DNA from: Psychromarinibacter halotolerans | GTDB lineage: Bacteria > Pseudomonadota > Alphaproteobacteria > Rhodobacterales > Rhodobacteraceae | DNA: 64,000 bases | Assembly (NCBI RefSeq): GCF_029168315.1 | Contig: NZ_JARGYD010000001.1 | Location: 1-64,000 of the forward strand | Reading direction: 5' to 3' | Shown: one piece after another, positions 55,069 to 63,266 of the stretch | Numbering within the stretch: the first letter of the stretch is position 1 | Layout of the letters: each line of letters starts with the position of its first letter | Position numbers and translations under genes: made by a program | The notes under the pieces: model-generated | Seen by the model: only the letters and a program-made list of their open reading frames with translations | Database searches by the model: none | What the model was told of the DNA's origin: nothing

Positions 55069-55566
55069 CTACAGCGTGCGGGTGATCCGCTCGACGCTGT
55101 CCGCCACGCTAAGGCGGCAGGTATCCAGCCGGACGTCCGCCGTGTCCCACGGCGTGTAGTCGCGGTCCAGAACCGCCTGCCAGTCCGGCAGCTTCAGCCC
55201 CGGCACCTCTGCTTTGCGTTGTTCGATGCGGGCCCTGTGCACGGCGGCATCGGAACACCGCGTCTCGACGCCAAGGAACCGTGCGCCCGCACGTGTGGCG
55301 GCGTCCGTGAAAATGGCCCGCGTCAGGTCCCACGGGTTCACGCAATCGACAATCGTGTCGTGCCCAATCTCAAGGTTGGACACGGCCAGCGCGGCGGCGA
55401 TGTGATAGCTTTCGGGTCCGATGTCGCGGTCGGGATCACGGGCCCAAATGGCGGCGTCGATCGCGTCGATCCGCAGGTAAACGGCGCCGGTCTCGCGCGA
55501 CAACGCCCGCGCGACGGTGCTTTTCCCTGTTCCGGGCAGACCGGAGAATGAGATGAGGACGGCCAC
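55069..55566 (-). CDS. P-loop nucleotide kinase-like ATPase
   Basis: Cytoplasmic protein of 165 residues with the P-loop FSGLPGTGKSTVARAL at the N-terminus, followed by YLRIDAIDAAIW and TIVDCVNPWDLTRAIF and the lid-like C-terminal part DTCRLSVADSVERITRTL. It resembles AAA_33/gluconate kinase-like small kinases; substrate unknown. It starts with GTG at 55566, preceded by GGGAGA. It lies downstream of the MFS gene on the same strand with a 100-base gap. Confidence 0.82.
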   Translation of the reverse strand: MAVLISFSGLPGTGKSTVARALSRETGAVYLRIDAIDAAIWARDPDRDIGPESYHIAAALAVSNLEIGHDTIVDCVNPWDLTRAIFTDAATRAGARFLGVETRCSDAAVHRARIEQRKAEVPGLKLPDWQAVLDRDYTPWDTADVRLDTCRLSVADSVERITRTL

Positions 55567-55672
55567 GTCGGTCTCCCGTGTTGTCGGGGCAGAGTGGCAC
55601 GTCCTTGGGGGCGGGGACACCCCGGCCGCCGGATCGGGTCCGGCAGACCGGGGGATCGCCCTTGGCTTGGTC

Positions 55673-56971
55673 TCAGACCTTGTTGCGGCCCATCGCAAGG
55701 ATACAGGCCATCGTGATCGCCGCAGCGCCCAGCATGTAATAGCCGACGTGGGACAGGCCGTAGGTCGACTGCAGATAGGTCGCGGCATAGGGCGCCAGCG
55801 AGGCGCCGAAGATGCCCGCGAAGTTGAAGGTCAGCGACGACCCGGTATAGCGCACATGCGTCGGGAAGGGCGCGGCCAGCGCGGCGCCGATGACGCCATA
55901 GGTCAGGCCCATCAGGAACATCCCGACGGTCACGAAGCCATAGATCCCGGCCAGCCCGCCGCCCAGCATCGGCGACAGCAGGAACGAGAACGCGGCGATC
56001 AGCGCGGTGACGACGATCAGGAACGCATACCGCCCCGTCTTGTCGGCCACCATGCCGGCGACGACGATGGCCGCCGCGAAGATGACCGAGCCGTAGATCT
56101 GGATCAGCAGCGCATCGAGGAACGCGATCTGGGCGACCTGCACGTTGTACGACAGCAGCCACGCCGAGCAGATGTAGAACAGCACGAAGGTCACCAGCGC
56201 CACGAAGGTGCCAAGGAACAGGCTGCGCTTGTGGCCCTTGAAGATCTCGGCCACCGGCACGGCGGCGCGCTCGTCCTTCTCGACGGCCTTCGCGAACTCG
56301 GGTGTCTCGCTGATCGACAGGCGGACCCACAGGCCAAGCCCGATCAACAGCAGCGACGACAGGAACGGCAGGCGCCAACCCCACGTCAGCAGCGCATCCT
56401 CGCTGATGAAATGCAGCAGGACCCAGAAAAAGCTCGACGACAGGAACAGCCCGACCGGCGCGCCCAGTTGCGGGAACATGCCGTACCACGACCGCTTGCC
56501 CGGAGGCGCGTTTTCCGTGGCCAGCAGCACCGCGCCGCCCCACTCGCCGCCCAGTCCGAAGCCTTGGCCGAAGCGGCACAGCGCCAGCAGGGCAGGGGCC
56601 GCGACGCCGATCTGGGCGTAGGTCGGCAGCAGGCCGATCACGACGGTCGAGACGCCCATTGTCAGCAGCGCCGCGACAAGCGTCGCCTTGCGGCCGACCC
56701 GGTCGCCGAAGTGGCCGAAGACCACCGCGCCGAAGGGCCGTGCGAAGAACGCGATCGAGAAGGTCGCGAAGGACGCCAGCAGCGCGTTCATCGGGTCGGA
56801 CCCCGGGAAGAACAGCGCGGGGAACACCAGCACGGCGGCGGTGGCGTAGATGTAGAAATCGAAGAATTCGATGGTGGTGCCGATCAGGCTGGCCAGCAGA
56901 ACCTTGTGCGGGGCGTTGACGGGCTTGGTGGGCGCGGCGGTCGCGCCCGGCGTGGTCAGTGTATCTGACAT
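55673..56971 (-). CDS. MFS transporter, metabolite:H+ symporter type
   Basis: Membrane transporter of 432 residues with about twelve membrane segments. The N-terminal half has ASLIGTTIEFFDFYIYATAAV and ARPFGAVVFGHFGDRVGRKATL, and GQGFGLGGEWGGAVLL, the typical motifs of the MHS group (relatives take up dicarboxylates, shikimate or proline/betaine). The actual substrate is unknown. The start ATG at 56971 is followed by a proline-rich cytoplasmic tail. It lies 211 bases from ilvC. Confidence 0.93.
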   Translation of the reverse strand: MSDTLTTPGATAAPTKPVNAPHKVLLASLIGTTIEFFDFYIYATAAVLVFPALFFPGSDPMNALLASFATFSIAFFARPFGAVVFGHFGDRVGRKATLVAALLTMGVSTVVIGLLPTYAQIGVAAPALLALCRFGQGFGLGGEWGGAVLLATENAPPGKRSWYGMFPQLGAPVGLFLSSSFFWVLLHFISEDALLTWGWRLPFLSSLLLIGLGLWVRLSISETPEFAKAVEKDERAAVPVAEIFKGHKRSLFLGTFVALVTFVLFYICSAWLLSYNVQVAQIAFLDALLIQIYGSVIFAAAIVVAGMVADKTGRYAFLIVVTALIAAFSFLLSPMLGGGLAGIYGFVTVGMFLMGLTYGVIGAALAAPFPTHVRYTGSSLTFNFAGIFGASLAPYAATYLQSTYGLSHVGYYMLGAAAITMACILAMGRNKV

Positions 56972-57120
56972 GTTAGAATCCGGGACAGTTTCGTTCGTAT
57001 CGTTAGGCGTAAGGGACTTTTAGAAGCGAGAGCCTGCGCTACGCCCGGGCGGGGCGATTGGAAAGGTCCGCATCGGTCCTGGTTGACGGGGTTGCCGGAA
57101 ACGCATGGCTAACCCCCTGA

Positions 57121-57152
57121 AATGAAATCGCCGGCCCCAAGGGGCCGGCGAT
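57121..57152 (-). terminator. intrinsic terminator after ilvC (minus strand)
   Basis: A 12-bp stem (ATCGCCGGCCCC with GGGGCCGGCGAT, 57127-57152, loop TT) lies about 30 bases beyond the ilvC stop codon. On the minus strand TTTCATTTC follows it. Confidence 0.8.
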
Positions 57153-57182
57153 CGAAAGCGTGTCGCGCGATGTGTCGCGGGA

Positions 57183-58205
57183 TCAGTTCTTTTCTTTGTC
57201 GACCATCTTGCCGGCCGAGATCCACGGCATCATGCCGCGCAGCTTCTCGCCGGTTTCTTCGATCTGGTGCTCGTCGTGGATGCGACGGGTCGCCTTGAAG
57301 AACGGCTGGCCGACGGTGTTTTCCTGCATGAAGTCACGCACGAACTTGCCGGTCTGGATGTCGGTCAGGACCGCTTTCATCCGCGCCTTCGTTTCGTCGT
57401 AGGGCAGGATGCGCGGGCCGGACACGTACTCGCCGTACTCGGCGGTGTTCGAGATCGAGTAGTTCATGTTCGCGATGCCGCCTTCGTAGATCAGGTCCAC
57501 GATCAGCTTCACTTCGTGCAGGCACTCGAAATAGGCCATCTCGGGGGCATAGCCGGCTTCCACGAGGGTCTCGAAGCCCATGCGGATCAGCTCGACAAGG
57601 CCACCGCACAGCACGGCCTGCTCGCCGAACAGGTCGGTTTCGCATTCCTCGCGGAAGTTGGTCTCGATGATGCCCGAGCGGCCGCCGCCGATGGCCGAGC
57701 AGTAGGACAGGCCGATTTCCAGCGCCTTGCCCGATGCGTCGTTGTCGACCGCCACAAGGCAGGGCACGCCGCCGCCTTTGGTGTATTCGCCACGCACGGT
57801 GTGGCCGGGGCCCTTCGGCGCCATCATGATGACGTCGACGCCGGGCTTCGGCTCGATCAGGCCGAAGTGCACGTTCAGGCCGTGGGCGAAGGCGATGGCA
57901 GAGCCTTCCTTCAGGTTGTCGTGGACGTACTTCTTGTAGGTCTCGGCCTGAAGTTCGTCGGGCATGGTGAACATGATCAGGTCACACCACGCGGCGGCTT
58001 CGGCGATACCCATGACGGTCAGGCCCTCGGCTTCGGCTTTCTTGGCCGAGGCAGAGCCTTCGCGCAGGGCGACGACAAGGTTCTTGGCGCCCGAGTCGCG
58101 CAGGTTCAGCGCGTGGGCGTGGCCCTGAGAGCCATAGCCCAGGATCGCTACCTTCTTGTCCTTGATCAGGTTGATGTCGCAGTCACGGTCGTAATAGACG
58201 CGCAT
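57183..58205 (-). CDS. ilvC: ketol-acid reductoisomerase
   Basis: NADP-dependent enzyme of valine, isoleucine and leucine synthesis. The 340-residue class I protein starts MRVYYDRDCDINLIKDKKVAILGYGSQGHAHALN and has the MMAPKGPGHTVR and CSAIGGGRSGIIETNFREECETDLFGEQAVLCGG stretches with the metal-binding acidic residues. GGAGGA lies just before the ATG. It is divergent from two Lrp/AsnC genes, whose likely operator is at 58289-58329. Confidence 0.97.
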   Translation of the reverse strand: MRVYYDRDCDINLIKDKKVAILGYGSQGHAHALNLRDSGAKNLVVALREGSASAKKAEAEGLTVMGIAEAAAWCDLIMFTMPDELQAETYKKYVHDNLKEGSAIAFAHGLNVHFGLIEPKPGVDVIMMAPKGPGHTVRGEYTKGGGVPCLVAVDNDASGKALEIGLSYCSAIGGGRSGIIETNFREECETDLFGEQAVLCGGLVELIRMGFETLVEAGYAPEMAYFECLHEVKLIVDLIYEGGIANMNYSISNTAEYGEYVSGPRILPYDETKARMKAVLTDIQTGKFVRDFMQENTVGQPFFKATRRIHDEHQIEETGEKLRGMMPWISAGKMVDKEKN

Positions 58206-58288
58206 GATCGGGTCCTCCGGTTTGAGTTCGACCCCGTTCCTAAACTGCCGCGAAAAAAGGCGCGAGACATGCGGGGCATGGAATGCGC

Positions 58289-58329
58289 CGCCATTTCGTG
58301 ATAATCATGCGCCAAATTGCGGAATGGCG
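58289..58329. promoter_or_regulatory. candidate Lrp operator between ilvC and the lrp pair
   Basis: Ten-base arms CGCCATTTCG (58289-58298) and CGGAATGGCG (58320-58329), with one G-T wobble, flank an AT-rich centre that contains TGATAATCA, a perfect odd palindrome at 58299-58307. Location between ilvC and two Lrp-type genes suggests autoregulation and ilvC control. Confidence 0.5.
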
Positions 58330-58337
58330 AGAAAATC

Positions 58338-58793
58338 ATGCTTGATGACACGGACAGGCGATTGCTGCGCCTGTTGCAGGACGATCCGGCGCGCGGAGTG
58401 GGCGACCTTGCCGAGCACGCCGGGCTGTCGGTGGCGCAGGCCCAGCGGCGGCTGGACAAGCTGAAGGACACGGGCGTGATCCGGGGCACCCGCGCGGTGA
58501 TCGACTGGCGCGCGATGGGCTGGACCGTCGAGGTGTCGCTGCGGGTGACGCTGGACAAGACCCAGCAGAACGCCTTCGACGAGCTGCTTGCCGCCGCCCG
58601 CAAGGTGCCCGAGGTGATCGAGATCCAGACGTTCCTCGGCAAGGTCGACGTGCGGCTGTACGTGATCGCGCGGGACATGAAGGATTATCAGCGGATCTAC
58701 CGCGACCACATCCTGACCCTGCCGCATATCGCGGACATCGAGGCGCTGGTGCATGTCGCCACCGTGAAGGCCGAAGAGTGGCTGCCGGTATGA
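58338..58793 (+). CDS. Lrp/AsnC-family regulator 1
   Basis: Transcription factor of 151 residues. The N-terminal helix-turn-helix (MLDDTDRRLLRLLQDDPARGVGDLAEHAGLSVAQAQRRLDKL) is followed by a RAM/ligand-binding domain (VEVSLRVTLDK, VPEVIEIQTFLGKVDVRLYVIARD). Family members respond to amino acids. ATG at 58338 lies 9 bases after the putative operator. It is translationally coupled to regulator 2 (ATGA overlap) and divergent from ilvC. Confidence 0.93.
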   Translation: MLDDTDRRLLRLLQDDPARGVGDLAEHAGLSVAQAQRRLDKLKDTGVIRGTRAVIDWRAMGWTVEVSLRVTLDKTQQNAFDELLAAARKVPEVIEIQTFLGKVDVRLYVIARDMKDYQRIYRDHILTLPHIADIEALVHVATVKAEEWLPV

Positions 58794-59257
58794 CGGACGA
58801 CGTGACGGACCTTGACGACACCGACCGCCGCCTGCTGCTGCTGCTGTCCGAGGACGCGACCCGGTCGGCGGGGCAACTGGGCCGCATGGTCGGCCTGAGC
58901 CAGCCCGCCGCATGGCGCCGGGTGCAGCGGCTGTACCGGTCCGGCGCGATCCGGGGGCGGCGGCTGGATCTGGACGCCGAAAAGCTCGGCTTTGGCGTGA
59001 CGGTGTTTCTTGGCGTGAAGCTGGCGACCAAGGGCCGGGTGTCGCTGGACGACTTCGAACGCATCCTCGGCGCGATCCCCGAGGTGCAACGGGTCGAGCA
59101 TGTCCTTGGCCTGTACGACTATCGCCTGCGCGTGGTGGCCCGCGACCTTGCCGATTTCGAACGCGTCCTGCGGCGGCGGATCATGGCCCTGCCGGGCGTC
59201 GGCTCGGTCGAGGCGAACGTGATGCTAAGCGAAGAGCGGCTGCCGGGGCCGCTTTGA
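58790..59257 (+). CDS. Lrp/AsnC-family regulator 2
   Basis: Second Lrp/AsnC protein, 155 residues, with TDLDDTDRRLLLLLSEDATRSAGQLGRMVGLSQPAAWRRVQRL and a ligand domain (GVTVFLGVKLATKG, IPEVQRVEHVLGLYDYRLRVVARD). Its ATG overlaps the stop of regulator 1 (ATGA), so equal expression and heteromeric assembly are plausible. The two are clearly paralogous, not a duplicated reading error. Confidence 0.93.
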   Translation: MTDDVTDLDDTDRRLLLLLSEDATRSAGQLGRMVGLSQPAAWRRVQRLYRSGAIRGRRLDLDAEKLGFGVTVFLGVKLATKGRVSLDDFERILGAIPEVQRVEHVLGLYDYRLRVVARDLADFERVLRRRIMALPGVGSVEANVMLSEERLPGPL

Positions 59258-59280
59258 CGTTTTATCCGAGAGGGGGCGAT

Positions 59281-59337
59281 GGGGGCTCTGCCCCCGCCGC
59301 TGCGCGGCTCCCCCGAGGTATTTTTAAAGAGAAGAAG
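59281..59337 (+). repeat. palindromic intergenic repeat R5
   Basis: Cleanest copy: GGGGGCTCTGCCCCC hairpin, CCGCTGCGCGG hairpin, CTCCCCCGAGGTATTTTTAAAG and AGAAGAAG tail. It begins 23 bases after the stop codon of regulator 2, in the same orientation. Confidence 0.88.
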
Positions 59338-59510
59338 GGGCGCGCGCGCGGAATCTTGGTCTGACAGAAAATTGATCCGGCGGTGAAACTTTTCCGTAAC
59401 CCACGCGTGGATGTCTGCATCAGGGCCGGAAACGTTGAACCGGGGTGCCGTTTGCGGCACTCTGGCGTTCGTGTCAGCCCGCAGCAGATCCGCAGGAGGC
59501 GGCCGGCGTC

Positions 59511-59858
59511 TTGGAAGACGAAAAAACAGCACTCGCAGGGGAACTCGCGCTTGGCCTTCTGGAAGGCGAAGAGCGACGCCATGCGCTGCGGCAGGTCGCG
59601 CGCGACCCCGAGCTGCGCGCCGCGATGCAGTTCTGGAACGCGCGCCTGTCGACCCTGTGCGACGAGGACGAGGTGCCGGAAGTCGCGCCGCCGGCGCGGG
59701 TGCAGCGCGCGATCGAGGCGTCGCTGTGGGGCGACACGGTGGCATCGCGCCCGGGATTCCTGGATGCGTTGCTCGCGCCGGAAAACCGTGGCCTTGTGGT
59801 CGCGGTCGTGGCGGCGAAAGTCGCGTTGCTGGCGTGGATTTTCTACCTGTTCTTCTGA
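59511..59858 (+). CDS. anti-sigma-factor-like membrane protein
   Basis: Protein of about 115 residues. The N-terminal part (LAGELALGLLEGEERRHALRQVARDPELRAAMQFWNARLSTLCDEDEVPEVAPP) resembles the N-terminus of RskA/ChrR-type anti-sigma factors, and a single membrane helix (VVAVVAAKVALLAWIFYLFF) ends it. There is no long C-terminal outer domain. TTG at 59511 follows AGGAGG; GTG at 59445 would lengthen it. No sigma-factor gene is adjacent, so its partner, if any, is elsewhere. Confidence 0.65.
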   Translation: MEDEKTALAGELALGLLEGEERRHALRQVARDPELRAAMQFWNARLSTLCDEDEVPEVAPPARVQRAIEASLWGDTVASRPGFLDALLAPENRGLVVAVVAAKVALLAWIFYLFF

Positions 59859-59892
59859 TCCCGCGTCGAAGCCGGGATCGTATGCCCGCAGA

Positions 59893-60111
59893 TCATTCCG
59901 CCGGAGTGGGCAGGGCGTCGTCCATCGCGCGTCCGATGTAGGGAACCGCCAGAAGCGTTGCCAGCAGGGTCGAGCCAAGCGCGATGCCCATGATCGTCAG
60001 GTGCTGCGTGAAGCCGGTCGAAACGGCATAGGCCACGATGGCGACAAGCGGAACGTGCAGGAACAGCGCGCAGACCAGCTGCAGGCGGCGCTTGAGGGTG
60101 AACGTGGTCAT
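59893..60111 (-). CDS. small two-helix membrane protein
   Basis: Protein of 72 residues with two hydrophobic segments (LQLVCALFLHVPLVAIVAYAV and LTIMGIALGSTLLATLLAVPYI) separated by STGFTQ. No family assigned with certainty. ATG at 60111 follows GGGAGGCC. It is divergent from the glucosylglycerate genes and convergent with the anti-sigma-like gene. Confidence 0.65.
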   Translation of the reverse strand: MTTFTLKRRLQLVCALFLHVPLVAIVAYAVSTGFTQHLTIMGIALGSTLLATLLAVPYIGRAMDDALPTPAE

Positions 60112-60440
60112 CGGTGGCCTCCCTTGGCCTTCGGCGAGTGGGATGAGACAAAGTCTCAGGTGAGCGGGGGGAATGCAAGCGGCGCGTCGGGCGATCCCGG
60201 CCTTGCGGCCGATCATCGCGCCCGCGTCACTGTGCTGTCCCGTCCCGAGGTTTGTTTACCACGTAAAGTCACCGACAGTTTAACAAAATCGTGGCGCTCG
60301 CTGGGCGGCGGGCTTGCGTGCCACGCCCGCGATCCCGTCGGTGCGGCGCGTGCCGCGGCGCAGAATTTCGGTCGCCGTGTCTTTCCAATCCTGCGGCGAT
60401 CCCCGATGCTGGTGCCGAATGCGCGAGGGCAGGGGATCCG
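60112..60440. other. intergenic region before the glucosylglycerate genes
   Basis: About 330 bases without a gene that I can support. It holds the palindrome TTTAC-CAC-GTAAA at 60255-60267 and AT-richer sequence after it (AGTTTAACAAAATCGTGG), the best place for the promoter of the phosphatase-synthase unit. Confidence 0.4.
60255..60267. promoter_or_regulatory. perfect palindrome TTTAC-N3-GTAAA
   Basis: A five-base perfect inverted repeat with a CAC centre, upstream of the phosphatase-synthase unit and downstream of nothing on the plus strand. It could be a regulator site, for example for osmotic control; no factor can be named. Confidence 0.4.
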
Positions 60441-61217
60441 ATGCGACTGGTCATCTTCACCGATCTGGACGGCACCTTGCTGGATCACGACAGCTATTCC
60501 CACGCCCCGGCCGCCCCGGCGCTGGCGGCGCTGAAGGCGGCGTCGGTCCCCTTGGTGCTGGCCAGTTCCAAGACCGGGGCCGAGATGGCGCCGCTGCACG
60601 CCGAGCTGGGGCTGGGCGACGCGCCGATGATCGTCGAGAACGGCGCCGGTGTGCTGGAGCCGGGCGCCGAGGCCGAGGCGGACGCCGCCTATCGCCGGAT
60701 CCGGGCCGCGCTGGACGCGGTGCCTGCCGCGTTGCGCGCCCGCTATCGGGGATTTGGCGACATGACCGACGCCGAGGTCGCCGACATCACCGGCCTGCCG
60801 CCGAAAGGCGCGGCGCTGGCGCGGCAGCGGTGCCATTCAGAGCCGGGCCTGTGGTCCGGCGACGACGGCGAACTGGCCCGGTTTCTGGACGCGTTGGACC
60901 GGCAGGGTGTCTCTGCCCGCCACGGTGGCCGGTTCCTGACCCTGTCGCTGGGCCGCACCAAGGCGGACGCCATGCGCGAAGTCGCGACGCGGCTGGGCGC
61001 GGACACGACCATCGCCCTTGGCGACGCGCCGAACGATGTCGAGATGCTGGAACATGCGACCCACGGCGTCATCGTGCGCAACGATCACGGCACCCCGCTG
61101 CCCCGCCTCGCGGGCGAGGACACGGGGGCCATCCGCCGCACCGCGCAAACCGGCCCGACGGGTTGGAACGCCGCGGTTCTGGCGCTACTTCAAGATCTTG
61201 GGGCAACGACAGGCTGA
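60441..61217 (+). CDS. HAD-family glucosyl/mannosyl-3-phosphoglycerate phosphatase
   Basis: HAD-IIB hydrolase of 258 residues. The nucleophile loop IFTDLDGTLLD is at the N-terminus, then LASSKTGAEM, the cap domain, and the late motif TIALGDAPNDVEML. It matches the MPGP family, which dephosphorylates mannosyl- or glucosyl-3-phosphoglycerate. Next to the GpgS-type synthase (18 bases downstream), the expected product is glucosylglycerate. AGGGGATCCG precedes the ATG. Confidence 0.88.
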   Translation: MRLVIFTDLDGTLLDHDSYSHAPAAPALAALKAASVPLVLASSKTGAEMAPLHAELGLGDAPMIVENGAGVLEPGAEAEADAAYRRIRAALDAVPAALRARYRGFGDMTDAEVADITGLPPKGAALARQRCHSEPGLWSGDDGELARFLDALDRQGVSARHGGRFLTLSLGRTKADAMREVATRLGADTTIALGDAPNDVEMLEHATHGVIVRNDHGTPLPRLAGEDTGAIRRTAQTGPTGWNAAVLALLQDLGATTG

Positions 61218-61235
61218 CGGGAAGGCTTTCGGGAC

Positions 61236-62474
61236 ATGGCTGACTTTCACCAGAACGGTAACATCGCGCAATTCCACAATCTCCGGACGCGTCCGGTCGA
61301 GGAATTGATCTACGAGCTCGAGACCTTCGCGCAGACCCGCAAGATCTCGCTGATCCTGCCGTCGCTGTACTCGGAGCTCGAGGCGCAGGCGCTGTCCGGC
61401 ATCCTCGACGAGCTGTCGAAGGTCCGCTACCTGCACCGGATCATCATCGGCCTCGACCGGGCCGACGAGCGCCAGTACCGCATGGCGCGGGACTATTTCT
61501 CGCGTCTGCCGCAGAACCACGTCGTGATCTGGAACGACAGCCCCCGGATGAAGGCGCTGGGGGCGAAGCTGGACGATCTGGGGCTGGCGCCGCAAGAGCC
61601 GGGCAAGGGCAAGAACGTCTGGTCCTGCATCGGCTATCTGATCGCCTGCGCCGACAGCGCGGTGATGGCGATCCACGATTGCGACATCGTTACCTACGAG
61701 GCCGAGATGCTGGCCCGTCTGGTCTATCCGGTGGCCAACCCGAACTTCAGCTACCAGCTGTCCAAAGGGTTCTATCCGCGCATCGGGCAGGGCAAGCTGA
61801 ACGGCCGGGTATCGCGTCTTTTGGTGTCGCCGCTGCTGATCGCGCTGAAGAAGGTGATCGGCGACAACGACTATATCGATTACCTGCGGGCGTTCCGCTA
61901 TCCGCTGTCGGGAGAGTTCGCGCTGCGCACCGGGATGCTGCCCGACCTGCGCATCCCCTCGGACTGGGGTCTGGAGATCGGCGTGCTGTCCGAGGCATGG
62001 CGCAACCTTGGCCGCAACGCCGTGTGTCAGGTCGAGATTTCGGACGCCTACGACCACAAGCATCAGGACGTGTCGGAAGAGGACGCGGCAGGCGGACTGA
62101 ACCGGATGTCGACCGACATCTGCAAGGCCGTGTTCCGCAAGCTGGCCGCCGAGGGCACGGTGTTCACCCCGAACATCTTCCGCACCCTGAAGGCCACCTA
62201 TTTCCGCCGCGCGCTGGACCTTGTCGAGGTCTACGCCAACGATGCGCGGATGAACGGCCTGACCATCGACCGCCACAAGGAAGAGCGCACGATCGAACTG
62301 TTCGCCGAGAACCTCATGCGCGCGGGCCAGATCTTCCTTGAGAACCCGCACGAGACCCCGTTCATCCCGAACTGGAGCCGCGTGCACGCCGCCGACCCCG
62401 GCCTGCTGGCGGAAATGAAGGCCGCCGCGGCGGCGGATGAAGAGGAATTCGCGCCGATCCCGTTCGAGGGGTGA
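61236..62474 (+). CDS. gpgS: glucosyl-3-phosphoglycerate synthase
   Basis: GT81-type glycosyltransferase of 412 residues that joins a nucleotide-glucose to 3-phosphoglycerate. Recognised by MADFHQNGNIAQFHNLRTR, ISLILPSLYSELEAQALSGILDEL, the DXD-type MAIHDCDIVTYEAEML, PSDWGLEIGVLSEAWRN and ISDAYDHKHQD. With the upstream phosphatase it makes glucosylglycerate, an osmolyte accumulated in salt stress or nitrogen limitation. A bidirectional terminator follows. The usual phosphorylase of the pathway begins at the right edge, on the opposite strand. Confidence 0.87.
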   Translation: MADFHQNGNIAQFHNLRTRPVEELIYELETFAQTRKISLILPSLYSELEAQALSGILDELSKVRYLHRIIIGLDRADERQYRMARDYFSRLPQNHVVIWNDSPRMKALGAKLDDLGLAPQEPGKGKNVWSCIGYLIACADSAVMAIHDCDIVTYEAEMLARLVYPVANPNFSYQLSKGFYPRIGQGKLNGRVSRLLVSPLLIALKKVIGDNDYIDYLRAFRYPLSGEFALRTGMLPDLRIPSDWGLEIGVLSEAWRNLGRNAVCQVEISDAYDHKHQDVSEEDAAGGLNRMSTDICKAVFRKLAAEGTVFTPNIFRTLKATYFRRALDLVEVYANDARMNGLTIDRHKEERTIELFAENLMRAGQIFLENPHETPFIPNWSRVHAADPGLLAEMKAAAAADEEEFAPIPFEG

Positions 62475-62504
62475 CGCGGACAAGCCTGCCGCGATCCGAA
62501 AACG

Positions 62505-62542
62505 AAACGCGCCGCCCGAACAGGCGGCGCGTTTTGCGTTTC
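62505..62542. terminator. bidirectional terminator between gpgS and the VPLPA-protein gene
   Basis: A 12-bp stem (AAACGCGCCGCC with GGCGGCGCGTTT, 62505-62534) has T-rich sequence on both sides: TTTGCGTTT on the plus strand and GTTTCGTTTTC on the minus strand. Confidence 0.88.
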
Positions 62543-62576
62543 AACGGTGGTCCGGTCGGGCCGCTTGCGCCGCCCG

Positions 62577-63266
62577 TCAGTCGCGGCGGCGACGCCGGCG
62601 GGCTCCGGCGGCGGCCAGAACGCCCACGCCCAGCCCCAGCATCGGAAGGGCCGCGGGCAGCGGAACCGCCGCGGCAGCCGCCGCAGGGGCAACGCCCGAC
62701 TGGCCATCGACCGAGAACACGAAGCCGCCCCACGACCGGGCATAGCGCTGGTCCCACGTCGCGCCGCCGTCCATCGACCGGCTGTTGATCATGTCGCCAG
62801 AGCGGGTGCGCGCCCAGTACACGGCGTGATCGGCCATCGGCGTGTCGACGGCCAGCGTCAGCCAGTACTCGCCCGCGCCCAGCAGCGTGTCGACGATGTC
62901 CAGCGTGAAGGTCACGTGGGTAAAATTGTCGGGGACCTGCCCGCGTTTCTGGTGCGTGGGCGCGGCGGTGCCCGAGGCCAGCACGCTGCCCGGCTTCGCG
63001 CCGTCGTCGGACATCAGCGACCAGTTGACAGTCATGCCGATCGGGTTGGCCCAGTTGCTGAGATAGGCGTCGAAGGACACCGTCTCGATCAGCGAGTTAT
63101 CGGTCAAAGTGAAATTTTCGGCGCCGATGGCGTCGCGGCACTCGAACGTGCAGCTGCCGCCGCGTTCCCCGTCAAAGGGGTTCGAGAAAAGCGTGGTGGC
63201 CGACACCGGCAGGGAACCGGCGATCACGACCGCCGCGGCAAGCAGGGTTTTGCCCATCGTGCGCAT
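62577..63266 (-). CDS. surface protein with VPLPA-type C-terminal sorting signal
   Basis: Exported protein of 229 residues. It has a signal peptide (KTLLAAAVVIAGSLPVSAT) and a beta-rich domain (FSNPFDGERGG, IETVSFDAYLSNWANP). It ends with VPLPAALPMLGLGVGVLAAAG followed by Arg-rich tail RRRRRRD: a VPLPA-CTERM motif, which is cleaved and anchored by an exosortase-type enzyme. No exosortase gene is in the window. The ATG at 63266 was chosen; MGKTLL at 63257 is an alternative. Confidence 0.85.
   Translation of the reverse strand: MRTMGKTLLAAAVVIAGSLPVSATTLFSNPFDGERGGSCTFECRDAIGAENFTLTDNSLIETVSFDAYLSNWANPIGMTVNWSLMSDDGAKPGSVLASGTAAPTHQKRGQVPDNFTHVTFTLDIVDTLLGAGEYWLTLAVDTPMADHAVYWARTRSGDMINSRSMDGGATWDQRYARSWGGFVFSVDGQSGVAPAAAAAAVPLPAALPMLGLGVGVLAAAGARRRRRRD

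Noticed and set aside
59859..59892. GATCCCG / CGGGATC inverted repeat between convergent genes
   Set aside because: A 7-bp stem with no T-run; too weak to call a terminator.
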